The position numbers were made by a program, and so were the translations under genes. This document shows, one piece after another, positions 35,096-45,265 of a DNA stretch of 64,000 bases; the first letter of the stretch is position 1, and each line of letters begins with the position of its first letter. Below the pieces are notes generated by a model that saw nothing but the letters and a program-made list of their open reading frames with translations, did not search any database and was not told where the DNA came from. The stretch is from Channallabes apus (Eukaryota; Chordata; Actinopteri; Siluriformes; Clariidae), in assembly GCA_030522415.1 (NCBI GenBank), contig CM060127.1:11324707-11388706 (forward strand). Direction: 5' to 3'.

Positions 35096-35308
35096 AGAGA
35101 CCCTTTTTATTTTATATTCACTTATTTATTTTATTTGATTTAGATTATTTGTTAATTTCTTTATATATAATTTTGTTATTATTTCTGTTTCTATACTTTT
35201 TGTGTGTAATTAATGTGTGCCTTGTTTTTTGATCAACGTTTACACAACTTTATGATGCTATTGTAAATGTATATCTTGTTCTATATTTTTGTTAAAAAAA
35301 AAAAAAAC

Positions 35309-35549
35309 CTTTTCTCACCCCGCCCCCGCTGAGTCACTGACACTACGCTTAGTGCGGCGGCGCATATTGATGACGTCAGCGAAGGCTGGTTGGATTTTAA
35401 ACCGCTCTCAGCTCCCTGTGCGAGTGCACTACACCGCCTGTAAAATATGCACCCGCGCACTACATTGCAGTGCACTTCAGGTGTGGTGTGCAGCTTATTG
35501 GTTTCCGCCCCTGAGCACACAGTAGTGTGTGTGTGAGTGTGTTTGAAAC
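35309..35549 (+). promoter_or_regulatory. exosc7: EXOSC7 promoter and 5' UTR
   Basis: This is the 240 bases between the LINE tail and the ATG. It is GC-rich at first, with a GC box CCCGCCCCCGC (35319-35329), an AP-1-like TGAGTCA (35330-35336) and a perfect CRE TGACGTCA (35371-35378). There is no clear TATA box. This looks like a housekeeping-type promoter. The LINE sits directly upstream, so whatever normally lay upstream is now beyond 30250. Confidence 0.6.
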
Positions 35550-35746
35550 ATGGCAACTATACAGGTTAGCGAGGCGGAGAGAGTGTATATTATACACGGA
35601 GTGCGGGTCAGTGAGCTCACAGCTGTGTAACTACACAAACTATATCTATTATATTTATTATTAATTATAGTCATTTATCTCGCTGTAAGTAACTGTAGCT
35701 GGTGCTAGTGAGGCTTTACAGTGCAAAACGTGTGTGTGTGTATATA

Positions 35747-35783
<37 letters not shown>

Positions 35784-36240
35784 CTGTGTATATATCATGT
35801 GTGTGTGTGTGTATATACTGTGTGTGTGTATATATATATATGTGTGTGTGTGTGTATACTGTGTGTGTATATATAATGTGTGTGTGTGTGTGTGTATATA
35901 TACTGTGTATATATAATGTGTGTGTGTGTGTATATACTGTGTGTGTGTATATATATATGTGTGTGTGTGTGTGTATACTGTGTGTGTATATATAATGTGT
36001 GTGTGTGTGTGTGTGTGCAGGATGATTTCAGAGTGGACGGGCGAGGCTGTGAGGACTACAGACACATGGAGATTGAGACAGATGTTGTGTCCAACACTGA
36101 TGGATCTGCTAAAGTCAGCCTGGTAATCCTCTCATCCAGCTGTGGTGTAACATGTGTTCAGACTGACCGGTGCAGATGTGGTGTCCCAAACCTCCTGCCC
36201 CTCATTTCATTCTATTTAATAGTTATTAATCTGAGAAACA

Positions 36241-36275
<35 letters not shown>

Positions 36276-39200
36276 CGGCTGTATATACAAACAGATACAC
36301 TGATGTACAGTCAGGTCTCACCTTCAGTCACTGCCCGCATCCTTGGTGTAAACTCTGGACAATCATCTGTCCTTTTCCCCACACGTTACTAACCTCACTC
36401 ACTCTTGTCGATTTCGTCTTTACAACATCAGAAGAATTCGTCCATTTCTCTCTGCACAGGCTACTCATGTCCTTGTTCAGTCCCTTTTTATTTCACGACT
36501 GGACTGCTGCACCCCGTCCTGGCAGGTCTGCCTCTGTCCACAATTCGTATTCTGCAGCTGATCCAAAATGCAGCTGCACATCTTGTTTTCAACTTTCTCC
36601 CACACCACCCCACTCTGATCTCTCTACTGGATTTCTGTAGCTGCTCGCATCAAATTCAAAACCCTGATGCTCACCTACAAGCTAAAACCAGTCCAGAACC
36701 CACTTCCCTTTCAGCTCTAATCACACCCCTTAGTAACCAGTGTGAGGATCTGTCCAATAATGGAAACTTTAAAGCACTTTTTTAAGTCCCTCTGGATAAG
36801 AGCATCTGCCAAATGTCTAAATGTGAACGTGCACTTCCCAACTGCTGCTGGAATCACACAGTAACACTTATCATGTAACATGATGCAGGACAAGAGCTAC
36901 GGTGTACACATCAGACACGGGAAAGAATCTGATCTCAGGTCTCTCTTAAGTGTTTCAGAAACATCAGCTGCCCAGTTCGGGTGAGTCTGTGCCCACAGTG
37001 CTCAGGAGACAGGACTGGACAGGACTGAACAAGGACATGAGTAGATGTGGTTCTGAGATGCCACACTCACCACAGATGTACAAGAGTGATGGACAGACTG
37101 TATCCCTCCTGTCAGCTCAGTCCAGCCTGCTCATTCTCCTGTGCTCTCTCCCTCTCTCTCAAGCAAGCAAATTAACATGGTGTTACCGTCTCAGAGCCGT
37201 CTGATGTTTGATGTGATGTCTGATTAACTGATGCTCTTTACCTGTAGATTGGATAACTGTACAAATGTGCATGTGCATAGGTGTTCCTAATAAAGTGGGC
37301 AGTAAGTTTATATAGTAATAAAATTTACTCAGTACCAACCAGGAAATGACGGTCATTATTCATTTTTATAATCGTCATATATATTTATGTAAGTTTTTAA
37401 TAAGCAGATTTGATTAAGTTTTCTATTGGTTTGAATCTTTAACAGCTAAAACTTTCTACAGATTTGTAAAAAATAGTTCTGTAGATGCACCGGGTGTGAC
37501 TGACCTGATCCTTTAGACTTCCTGCTGTAGAGTATTTGTAGCTATAAACCAGTGAATATTAGATGGAGTGAAATTGTGATCTGTGTGCTGCTACAGGGAC
37601 AGACGGACGTTCTGGTGGGAATTAAAGCCGAGATCGGGAGGCCGAAGCCCACGGCACCAGACGAGGGAAATCTGGAGTTCTTTGTTGACTGGTAATGACA
37701 AGGTTTAGCTAAAACTTCATACAGGAGACATCTTGGGCTTTTTTCACTGTTAACTTGCTTTAAATATTTGACTTAAATAGGGGGTGGGGCTCTGATGCTG
37801 CAGGTCTTTATATTTTGGTTATGAATCAAACTGAGAGTCTCGAACCTGCAGGGCTGAGCGTTGTGAACAAACTGTCACACTGCAGTACAAAACGTTAACA
37901 TTACATCAGTTACTATACCAGTACTGATGTTATATTTGAGCCCTAGTTCTGAAATCTCCAAAGTTTTTTCCACTGATACAGCTTTCTCACGTGCACTTGC
38001 TTTCCCTCCTGGGTTTCAGCTCAGCCAATGCCACGCCGGAGTTTGAAGGTCGCGGAGGTGAGGAGCTGGGGGTGGAGCTGAGCAACAAGCTGTATAAAGT
38101 CTTTAATAACAGACACAGTCTGGACCTGCACAGCCTCTGTATCTGCCCCGGAGAGCACTGCTGGGTTCTGTATGTGGACGTGCTGGTGAGCAGCTATACC
38201 TCAGCACTTCAGTAACATCACACCACCTTGTAGAATATACTGGTGTGCAGGTACGAGCCAGACCTGTGGGAAACACACACTGAGAGAGGAAGACATCCAG
38301 GAGGAGGAAGACCCAAGTATATTTAAATATACTGTAATAAACAGTATGAAATAACACATGGCATTAGGTAATTAAGTAACAACAACCTCAACAGTCAGTG
38401 TTATTGAAGGTCAGCTGTTCTGGAACGGTTCCTACAAGAACAGTATCGTGTCGAGTGTGTTTGTAAAACCCATCAAGCGCCAGGATGATGAAACTGTCTC
38501 TCATGAAGACCTTCCCAGGAAAGCGAGACCAAAACTGACCTCTGCTGCAGAGGAGACGTTCATTTAGAGTCACCAGCCTCAGAAATCACCAATTAACAAC
38601 CAGCACCTCAGATTAGAGCCGTTATGAAGCTTTACAGAGCAGAAGTAGCAGATAAACATCTCAATATCAACTGTTCAAAGGAGATTATTGTGGATTTTGG
38701 CTAAACGCCTTCAGTGTAGTTTTACATTGTAGAAAGAAATAAACATCTGGAAGGACCATGGAGTTAGAAGGGGTGTACAAACTTCTGATTGGTAGAGTAG
38801 TTGTAAACTTTTCTAGACATTTGACCAGAGGACTAGATGATGAACAAACAAGAGAAGAGAGAGTTTACATAAGCTGTAAGACAGCCAGTATTTACACCAG
38901 TCGTACACGGACGTGTCAATATGAACCCGCGGTCAGGAAAAAGAAAACAATAGAAAAACACAATCAAGGATATGAACATCATACAAGCAGCACACAACAT
39001 GAATTATATTTAATGTTTATATTCTTTTAAATATTATAGAATTATAGGAAAACCAGAACTAAATTCCAAATATACTGTGTATGTATATATATATATATAT
39101 GAGCAGTAAGTGAGCAGTTCAAAAAGATTTTGGAGGAAGCACGTGATAGTCATCGACCCTCCCTGATTGGTAGTAGTACCTCATGACATGACTATATTAG

Positions 39201-40831
39201 GAAGAAAATTGGGGGGAAAATCCACAACAGGAAAAATAAAGAAACGTCCAGCACAGGTATACACACTCTCCTCCGAGTCGCCCTAAACAGCATGTCCGTA
39301 GTGCTGAGTGTTTGTATAGATGTTGTAACTGGGACTGTACCACTGGAGCCATGACTCTTCCGTCTGTTTCCAGCTCCTCCAGTGTGATGGGAACCTGTTC
39401 GACGCCATGTCCATCGCCATCAAAGCAGCTCTTTTCAACACACGGTACGCAACAACACTCTTCATGTTTAAATGTCTGTTGGTCATCTAATAGTTTGGTG
39501 CATCATGAAGATGTTTTAGACCGGAGCATCACACTTTGCACGTCTCTTAAAGCTGACGCATTTAAGCGTATGCATGTGCTGCTTTTGAAAGATTTTAATG
39601 AATCTAAAGAAAACGGCATTATTTGGATCAGAAACTTTGGATCGTTTTAGGAGAATATGTAAAAGTCTAATTATGCCTGCTCTGAATTTGAATGTGTACA
39701 GACGGGATGACAGAAAGTTTGACTTTGTGTTTTGGATAAACAGGATTCCCAGAGTTCACATCTCGGAGGATGAGGAAGGAGGGAAGGAGATCGAGTTGTC
39801 TGATGACCCGTATGACTGCATGCGCCTCAACGTGGAAAACGTCCCCTGCATCGTGACCCTGTGCAAGGTACCGTAGTGTGTTCACCACCGCGCACTGTTC
39901 ATCAGTTACTCATCATGGCCAGTTTAACTGCAGTGGTTATACTGGGAAGAAACAACAACCGCTCCCAGTCCTACACAGCTGTGTGTGTTCTAGGTGTGTA
40001 GCGATACACTCTAACCACGACACCATTCGATTCTCAGAATATTTTAACAACGGAACATTATGACTGAGAAAAGACCCCTTTTTATTTCTAAATTATAAAC
40101 TGTGCAAAACAATGCAAATTTCTACAGCCACCGTAAACAAAACATACTACAGATTCACCATACAGTATTTTTAACATGGATAGATTAATTAATTAATTAA
40201 TTAGCAAATTCTCCCAAAAGTCTCTGACCTGGGCAAGATGGTGCATATGGATGTCACATAAGGACGTCTGTAGCAGCACCTGAGGATAGGGCTGCACGAT
40301 ATTAGGAAAATATGCGATGTTGTTGTTGAATACTGCGATAACGATATTTCTTGCGATATAACATTTCCCTAGAGAAATGCATTTTTTTATTATTATTATT
40401 GCCTATTTTTTAAAATTATTTATTTATTTATATGTAATGATGATACTAAAATAAACAGCTAATAGATATTCGTCTGATGTAATTAAATCTAATTCAGGCT
40501 AAAAAGAAACTATACGTTAAGGAAGTTGCAAATATTTAGACTTCAAAACACTATGAATGACTTAAACCCCTCAGCAGATATTCTGTCTTCTGGTTTGCTG
40601 TTACTATAAACCTGCCAACACAATATGAATTACTTTCAAACATTACTTTTTATTTACATGTAACCGTGTAACACTCATCAATAGTGTCTTACAACAAGAG
40701 CATCTTTTAAACTAAATATTCTCTTTGGCTTGACTGTTTTTTTTTTTTCTTTTTCTTTTTAATAAAAATAAATATTATTAAACAAAAATTAAATAAAAAA
40801 AATACTATTTGTCACACACGCACGCACGCAC

Positions 40832-40874
<43 letters not shown>

Positions 40875-41817
40875 CCGCGACCGGCACTAGGACCCAGAAG
40901 TAATGCGGGCGCAAACCCGGAAGTATAAGAGGAGTAAACAAACTAGTGCATACAGCTTAGTCACTGAGTTCACCATGTCGGTTCAGATTCGAGTGTGTGT
41001 TTATAGGACGCGGGTTAAATGTGAGTTTTTCCCTTGCTCCCCTTCTGTGAGAGTCCTTAAACTAATTTGCTTGTTTTTCCTGCCTACTCGCTTGCTTCCG
41101 CGTTTGGGTTTACCGTCTATAAAGGGCTAACGGCTAATCGTGGCTAATGGCGAATCGCGGCTAACGGCGAATCGCTAAATCTTCTGATCATCCGGGGTTA
41201 GTTCGCGACAGAATGAAGTATAAAGATATAAATAATATATATTTTATATATAAGATATAAGCGGTATAAACATAGTAAGGGCCCATCTGATTGGTCAAAT
41301 TTGGACACACAAATGCTTGGCAAATGAAGTATTTATCGCAACTCCTTGCGATATGGTTATCGCGCATGCCATTATCGCGATAGCGATATTTTTTCGATAT
41401 ATTGTGCAGCCCTACCTGAGGAGTTGCTTTAACTGTAAATAGAACTCCAAGGTCGGCTAAAACGGCTGGGTTCCATGTCGTGCTGCATCGTTACACCCCT
41501 AATGTAATGCTCTAATGCTGCAATAATCACCAAAAGGCGATTTTCAATCCAGCAAAATCTTGGACTTGTACAGCTAAAACATAGTAAAAAAATCTTATTT
41601 CTGAAATCAGCAGAAATATTTCAGAGCGTCAGGTTTGTAAACTTGGGTTAGGTGAAGTTGCTGACTTGGAATTCTGAGTTGAGTTTTGAATATGACGTGT
41701 TCCAGATGTGAAACTGGTGTGTGATGCTGCAAGTCCTGAGTGTGTTTGGTAGCAAGTAAAACTGTAGACAGGACAGGAGGAACTTCAGGGCCTGAGTTGG
41801 GACCCTTTTGACTGTTG

Positions 41818-41889
<72 letters not shown>

Positions 41890-42585
41890 ATCGGCCACAG
41901 GCACGTAGTGGACGCGACCCTGCAGGAGAAAGCCTGCTCGATGGCCAGTCTGTTGATTTCAGTCACCCAGAAAGGAACAGTGACGTGTGTACGCAAGCTC
42001 GGAGGAGGCAGTCTGGACCCGGACAGTATCTTCGAGATGACAGAGGTGGGCAGATTACAGACAATAAACACTAAATGTCCCATATTTTACTACTTTAACA
42101 ACGTAACATGTCTCAGTGGGCCCTTAAAGTGTGTCTGAGTTTATACTCCAAAACCTGAAATCATCAAATAATGCATTTTTTTCAACCATTACACTTTCCC
42201 TATTTTATTCCTCCTCTGAGAGCACTGTTTTGGTGTCTATGTAAAAAAGCTTCTGCTGAGCCACGCCTCTCCAAAGAACAGCAGAGCTGAGCATCGAACC
42301 AGAGGGAGGGGCTTATCTTATGATGTCACATTATCTCAGAGACAAAGGATGCTCTTACTTAAACACATTAAATCCATTAGACATCTTTAATCCCAGTATG
42401 ATTCTACATATGGAAATAGTTAAGTAGAGCATTAGAATAAAGTCCAATCTCTACTCTGTGTGTGTGTGTGTATGTTTTAGACGGGAAAGCGAGTGGGGAA
42501 GATGCTTCACGGACCTTTGTTGGAGCTGCTGCAAAAAGAAGAGAGTCTCGGAAAAGAGAGAACAAGAGTGGGCTTCTTGGCATAG
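35550..42585 (+). CDS. exosc7: Exosome complex component RRP42 (EXOSC7)
   Basis: EXOSC7 is an RNase PH-fold subunit of the six-member ring of the RNA exosome (pairing with MTR3/EXOSC6), active in nuclear and cytoplasmic RNA decay and processing; in animals the ring is structural, not catalytic. Eight exons join in phase: 35550-35606, 36021-36122, 37597-37691, 38020-38185, 39374-39444, 39744-39867, 41890-42045 and 42481-42585 (stop TAG). The total is 876 nt, or 291 residues, equal to human. Conserved blocks include VDGRGCEDYR (exon 2), NLEFFVD (exon 3), ATPEFEGRGG and EHCWVLYVDVL (exon 4), GNLFDAMSIAIKAALFNTR (exon 5), IELSDDPYDC and ENVPCIVTLCK (exon 6), HVVDATLQE (exon 7), TGKRVGK and RVGFLA (exon 8). 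The acceptors of exons 2, 7 and 8 follow (TG)n tracts. Introns carry L2, Tc1 and hAT insertions. All exons look intact. Confidence 0.97.
35729..36018. repeat. Compound (TG)n/(TA)n microsatellite, internally duplicated
   Basis: A block of alternating TG and TA runs about 120-128 bases long, with the landmark CTGTGTATATAT, occurs twice in tandem (about 35746-35873 and 35874-35994). It ends in a final TG run that touches the exon 2 acceptor of EXOSC7 at 36020. Confidence 0.9.
36240..36275. repeat. (CA)n microsatellite
   Basis: A CA tract in EXOSC7 intron 2, just before an L2 remnant. Confidence 0.9.
36318..36831 (+). pseudogene. L2 LINE remnant (17.6-kb subfamily)
   Basis: Degraded carboxy-terminal reverse transcriptase sequence: SVTARILGV, a NIRRIRPFLSAQAT-like block, [20 protein letters not shown] and SLSALITP, in three frames. 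It ends with 'ctctggataagagcatctgc' (36790-36809), the tail of this L2 type. It lies in EXOSC7 intron 2 in the sense orientation. The proteins match the copy at 17.6-20.0 kb more than the other L2s. Confidence 0.8.
36945..37300. repeat. Dispersed repeat ending in 'ggtgttcctaataaagtggg'
   Basis: The terminal 'aggtgttcctaataaagtgg' (37280-37299) is a well-known repeat end in fish genomes. The body (36950-37280) has no coding sequence. The class is not determined. It lies in EXOSC7 intron 2. Confidence 0.45.
38390..38805 (+). mobile_element. Tc1-like transposon remnant
   Basis: Blocks 'gacctctgctgcagaggaga', 'caccagcctcagaaatca', 'aacatctcaatatcaactgt' and the terminal 'gaccatggagttagaagg' with 'tacaaacttctgattggta' are hallmarks of one fish Tc1-like family. 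The middle of the transposase is deleted. It lies in EXOSC7 intron 4. The rest of that intron (38806-39370) shows only a (TA)n run near 39085-39100. Confidence 0.6.
40287..41414. mobile_element. hAT-type non-autonomous element with 8-bp target duplication
   Basis: The left terminus TAGGGCTGCACGATAT and right terminus ATATTGTGCAGCCCTA are inverted, with the first 11 bases identical and weaker pairing over about 70 bases. CCTGAGGA flanks both sides (40279-40286 and 41415-41422). Inside are AT-rich DNA, a CA microsatellite (40817-40872) and a GC-rich part (40870-41170) with repeated 'ggctaacggcgaatcg' units. No transposase frame is recognised. It lies in EXOSC7 intron 6. Confidence 0.9.
40817..40872. 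repeat. (CA)n microsatellite with CGCA interruptions
   Basis: A CACGCACGCACA... start grading into pure CA, inside the hAT element of EXOSC7 intron 6. Confidence 0.9.
41820..41886 (+). repeat. (TG)n microsatellite forming the EXOSC7 exon 7 acceptor tract
   Basis: A pure TG run of about 67 bases is followed directly by CAG and exon 7 at 41890. No other polypyrimidine tract lies between it and the exon. Confidence 0.95.
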
Positions 42586-42608
42586 CACACACACACACTC
42601 TAATCTCA

Positions 42609-42614
42609 AATAAA
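42609..42614 (+). terminator. exosc7: EXOSC7 polyadenylation signal
   Basis: AATAAA lies 24 bases after the stop codon, followed by A/T-rich DNA and a GT/T-rich element (42639-42655). This predicts an unusually short 3' UTR of about 45 bases. The position is inferred from motif and spacing only. Confidence 0.55.
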
Positions 42615-42844
42615 AAAATTTTTTCCAATTTTTTAAAAAGTTGTCTTTCTTTCTTCCGCACCTCTACATTTGGTACAGCTCCGCCCCTCTGCCTTGTATG
42701 GTGTGAGGTCTTCACCAGGGATACGAACAGTGGCTGTGTGTTTCACTTTGTCTGTCAGTTTATTCTGTCCGATCCCACAAAAAAGCCAACGCAACACACA
42801 TCACCAAAAAAAAGGCCATGATTGAAAGTCACCAGAAGCACCCA

Positions 42845-43135
42845 CCCGTCCTCCAGACTCCCCAGATCCCAATCCAATCAAGCGCCATGTGACGTGCTGG
42901 ACAAACAAGTACGATCCATGGAGACCCCACCCACAGCACCCAGAGGATCGGCTCGTGTCAATCAGCACATCACACTCTCAGAGGGCCTGGGCAGCCACAC
43001 CCATAGGGGTCAGAGGTTCCCAGGGGGTTATAATGTTAAGGCTGATCAGTGCATGTACATCGATAGATATATAGTTCTGTACGTAGTTCATTAACTATGT
43101 TTTATAAAAGTCTATGTATTTTAATTACACATTAG
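42845..43135 (+). mobile_element. Tc1-like transposon 3' end (copy A)
   Basis: A frame at 42860-42930 recalls the end of a Tc1-type transposase (DVLDKQVRSMETPP, from the SPDLNPIEHLWDVLD region). It ends in 'ggttataatgttaaggctga' and 'tcagtgcatgtacatc', the terminal repeat of the family. Copy B lies at 53.73-54.15 kb. Confidence 0.6.
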
Positions 43136-43139
43136 TATT

Positions 43140-43845
43140 TTGTGATGGAGGGGGCCGATTCTTTTTGGAACGAGAACTACTTTGTAGATACTTGTCCTCC
43201 TTAGACAAACCAAAAAAAAGTGCTAAGTGCTGACACCATGCCAAGACAGCAGCCACAAAGATCAGGTCCGTGTGTGGCAAAATTGAACTCAACGTTCCAA
43301 AAACCACAGTTCATTTATGGTTTAGCAATGGGAGCAATTACTTTTTCCACATAGGGCCAGGTAGGTTTGGACAGCTTTTTTACCTTAATATTTTTTTTTA
43401 TTATTCCTTTATTTTACCAGGGGAAAAAAATCCCATTGAGACTCAAATCCCTTCTACCAAAATGGCAGCCCATTAAGTTTTACATAAAACACACAAATCC
43501 ACAAAACTAACTATGCAAAACATGTACATATTTCCTTCACATAAAAATAATATTTCGAGAGGGAAGGACTTCTAATGACAAAGTGTTCTGCATTTCATTC
43601 CATAGTCTAGGCGCATCAAAAGAGAAAGACATTTTTTTAAAACTCTGTAAATTCTCTAGGTACATCAAAAAGTAATTTGGAAGATGATCTTGTTCTGTAA
43701 TTATGAGTAAAATATGATAAAAGATTACAAATGTAACAAGGCAATTTACCCAATAATGCCTTGGCAATAAATAACAATAAATACAATTTTCTCCTCTGAT
43801 ACAGAGAAGGCCAACCAACTAATGAAGACAAAGTACAATGATGAG
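43140..43845. repeat. Unassigned, probably repeat-derived sequence
   Basis: The 'ttattttaccaggggaaaaa...atcccattgag' stretch near 43410-43438 looks like a known dispersed fish repeat on the plus strand. On the minus strand a short SFSFDAPRLWNEMQNTL segment near 43581-43631 recalls the carboxy end of a LINE ORF2. Neither can be assigned with confidence. Confidence 0.35.
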
Positions 43846-45265
43846 TGTGTGTAGAGACACCTGGATTCAGCTGGAAGAACATGTATCAAAGATCTCCAAT
43901 CTGTGAAAGTGCGTAGAAAGATTGTGGAATACTTAAAAAATAATAATTTTGTTCTGCAATGTCAAATCACAAAGGCTTTGCAAATCTCATCGTGTACAGT
44001 GCACATCATCAAAAGATTCAGAGAAACTGGAGAAATCTTGTAAGGGACAAGGCAGAAGACCTTTATTGGATGCCCATGGTCTTCGGGACCTCAGACGACA
44101 CTACATCACTTATCACAGTGTGTCACAGTGATAATGTACGCACAGCACCGCGCTACCGTATTAAACGTACATTCACATCAACTACCACACAGAGTTTTAT
44201 CAGTAATCTCCCAGAGTTACCAACTTCGATTAGGCCACCGTCTGACCCCACAGAACTCGATCAGGCGACTGAATATTTCGTTGTACCTTAGATAATGTAG
44301 CTCCAGCTAAAAGAAAAATTATTAGAGATAAGAAACTCGCTCCCTGGTATAACGATCACACGTGCACTTTAAAACAGACTGCTCGGAAATTAGAGCGTAA
44401 ATGGCGTCAAACTAAATTGTTAGTATTTCAAATAGCATGGAAAGAGAGCATCCTGAACTATAGGGAAGCTCTTAGTGTAGCTAGATCAACGTATCTCTCC
44501 ACTCTTATAGAAGAAAATAAAAATAATCCTAAATTTTTATTTAATACCATAGCCAAATTAACCAGAAATAAGACCACTACAGAAATCTCCACAACAACAT
44601 CATGCAATAGTAAGGACTTCATGAACTTTTTTAATAATAAAATTGTAAATATCAGGCATAAAATTGAGGCTTTGAAACTGAACAATGTAATTGATACAGA
44701 TGTTAACCTAGCCATGTCAGATTCAAACCTAGAATACTTAATCCCCTTGAAGAGAACGAACTAATTTCACTCATCTCTTCTGCAAATTCATCAACCTGTA
44801 TATTAGATCCTATACCGACACATTTTCTTAAACAGATAGTACCAGTAATAACAGAACCGATGTTGAGAATAATTAATTCCTCACTCAGCATTGGTTATGT
44901 TCCAAAATCTTTTAAATTAGCAGTTATCAAACCAATAATTAAGAAACCTGACCTCGACCCCTGTCAGCTGTCCAATTACAGGCCAATATCAAACCTCCCC
45001 TCTATCTCTAAGATTCTGGAAAAGATAGTAGCAGAGCAGCTATGCTCATATCTACATAGAAATGGCATACATGAACTGTATCAGTCAGGATTTAGGCCTC
45101 ATCACAGCACAGAAACAGCACTCGTTAAAGTAGTAAATGACCTCCTATTGGCCTCTGATCAGGGTTGTGTAACTATACTTGTATTACTCGACCTCAGTGC
45201 AGCTTTTGAAACCATTGATCATGCTATTCTTCTTCACAGATTAGAAAATGTAGTAGGAATTAAGG

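Larger units (their letters stand above)
30264..35308 (+). mobile_element. Full-length L1/Tx1-like LINE with 14-bp target duplication
   Basis: It is flanked by identical CTTTTCTCACCCCG (30250-30263 and 35309-35322) and ends in A14 (35294-35307). The 5' end carries GGAGGCGGCAAGATGGCG. ORF1 starts at ATG 30467, is frameshifted at about 30490 and 30790, and has a coiled-coil region then an L1 ORF1-like fold (YRIGKKESGRHRQIIVQF) to 31189. ORF2 from 31413 holds an endonuclease (ISFLSLNVRGLRNN, LLQETHSS, ILGGDFNMV), a reverse transcriptase (TGFIRGRSIQNNIRL, FLDFYKAFDMLEH, GVKQGCPVSPSLF, LADDTTLFL) and a carboxy-terminal region to 35095. Several frameshifts and stops (for example near 31784, 32017, 32430, 32772, 34082) make it non-autonomous now. 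Confidence 0.9.

Noticed and set aside
35702..36065. Long Cys/Val or Thr/His repeat open frames on both strands
   Set aside because: They are translations of the TG/TA microsatellite in EXOSC7 intron 1, not proteins.
41607..42138. Long frames across the EXOSC7 exon 7 region other than the exon itself
   Set aside because: The minus-strand frame is microsatellite and antisense; the plus-strand frame is real only from 41890 to 42045.
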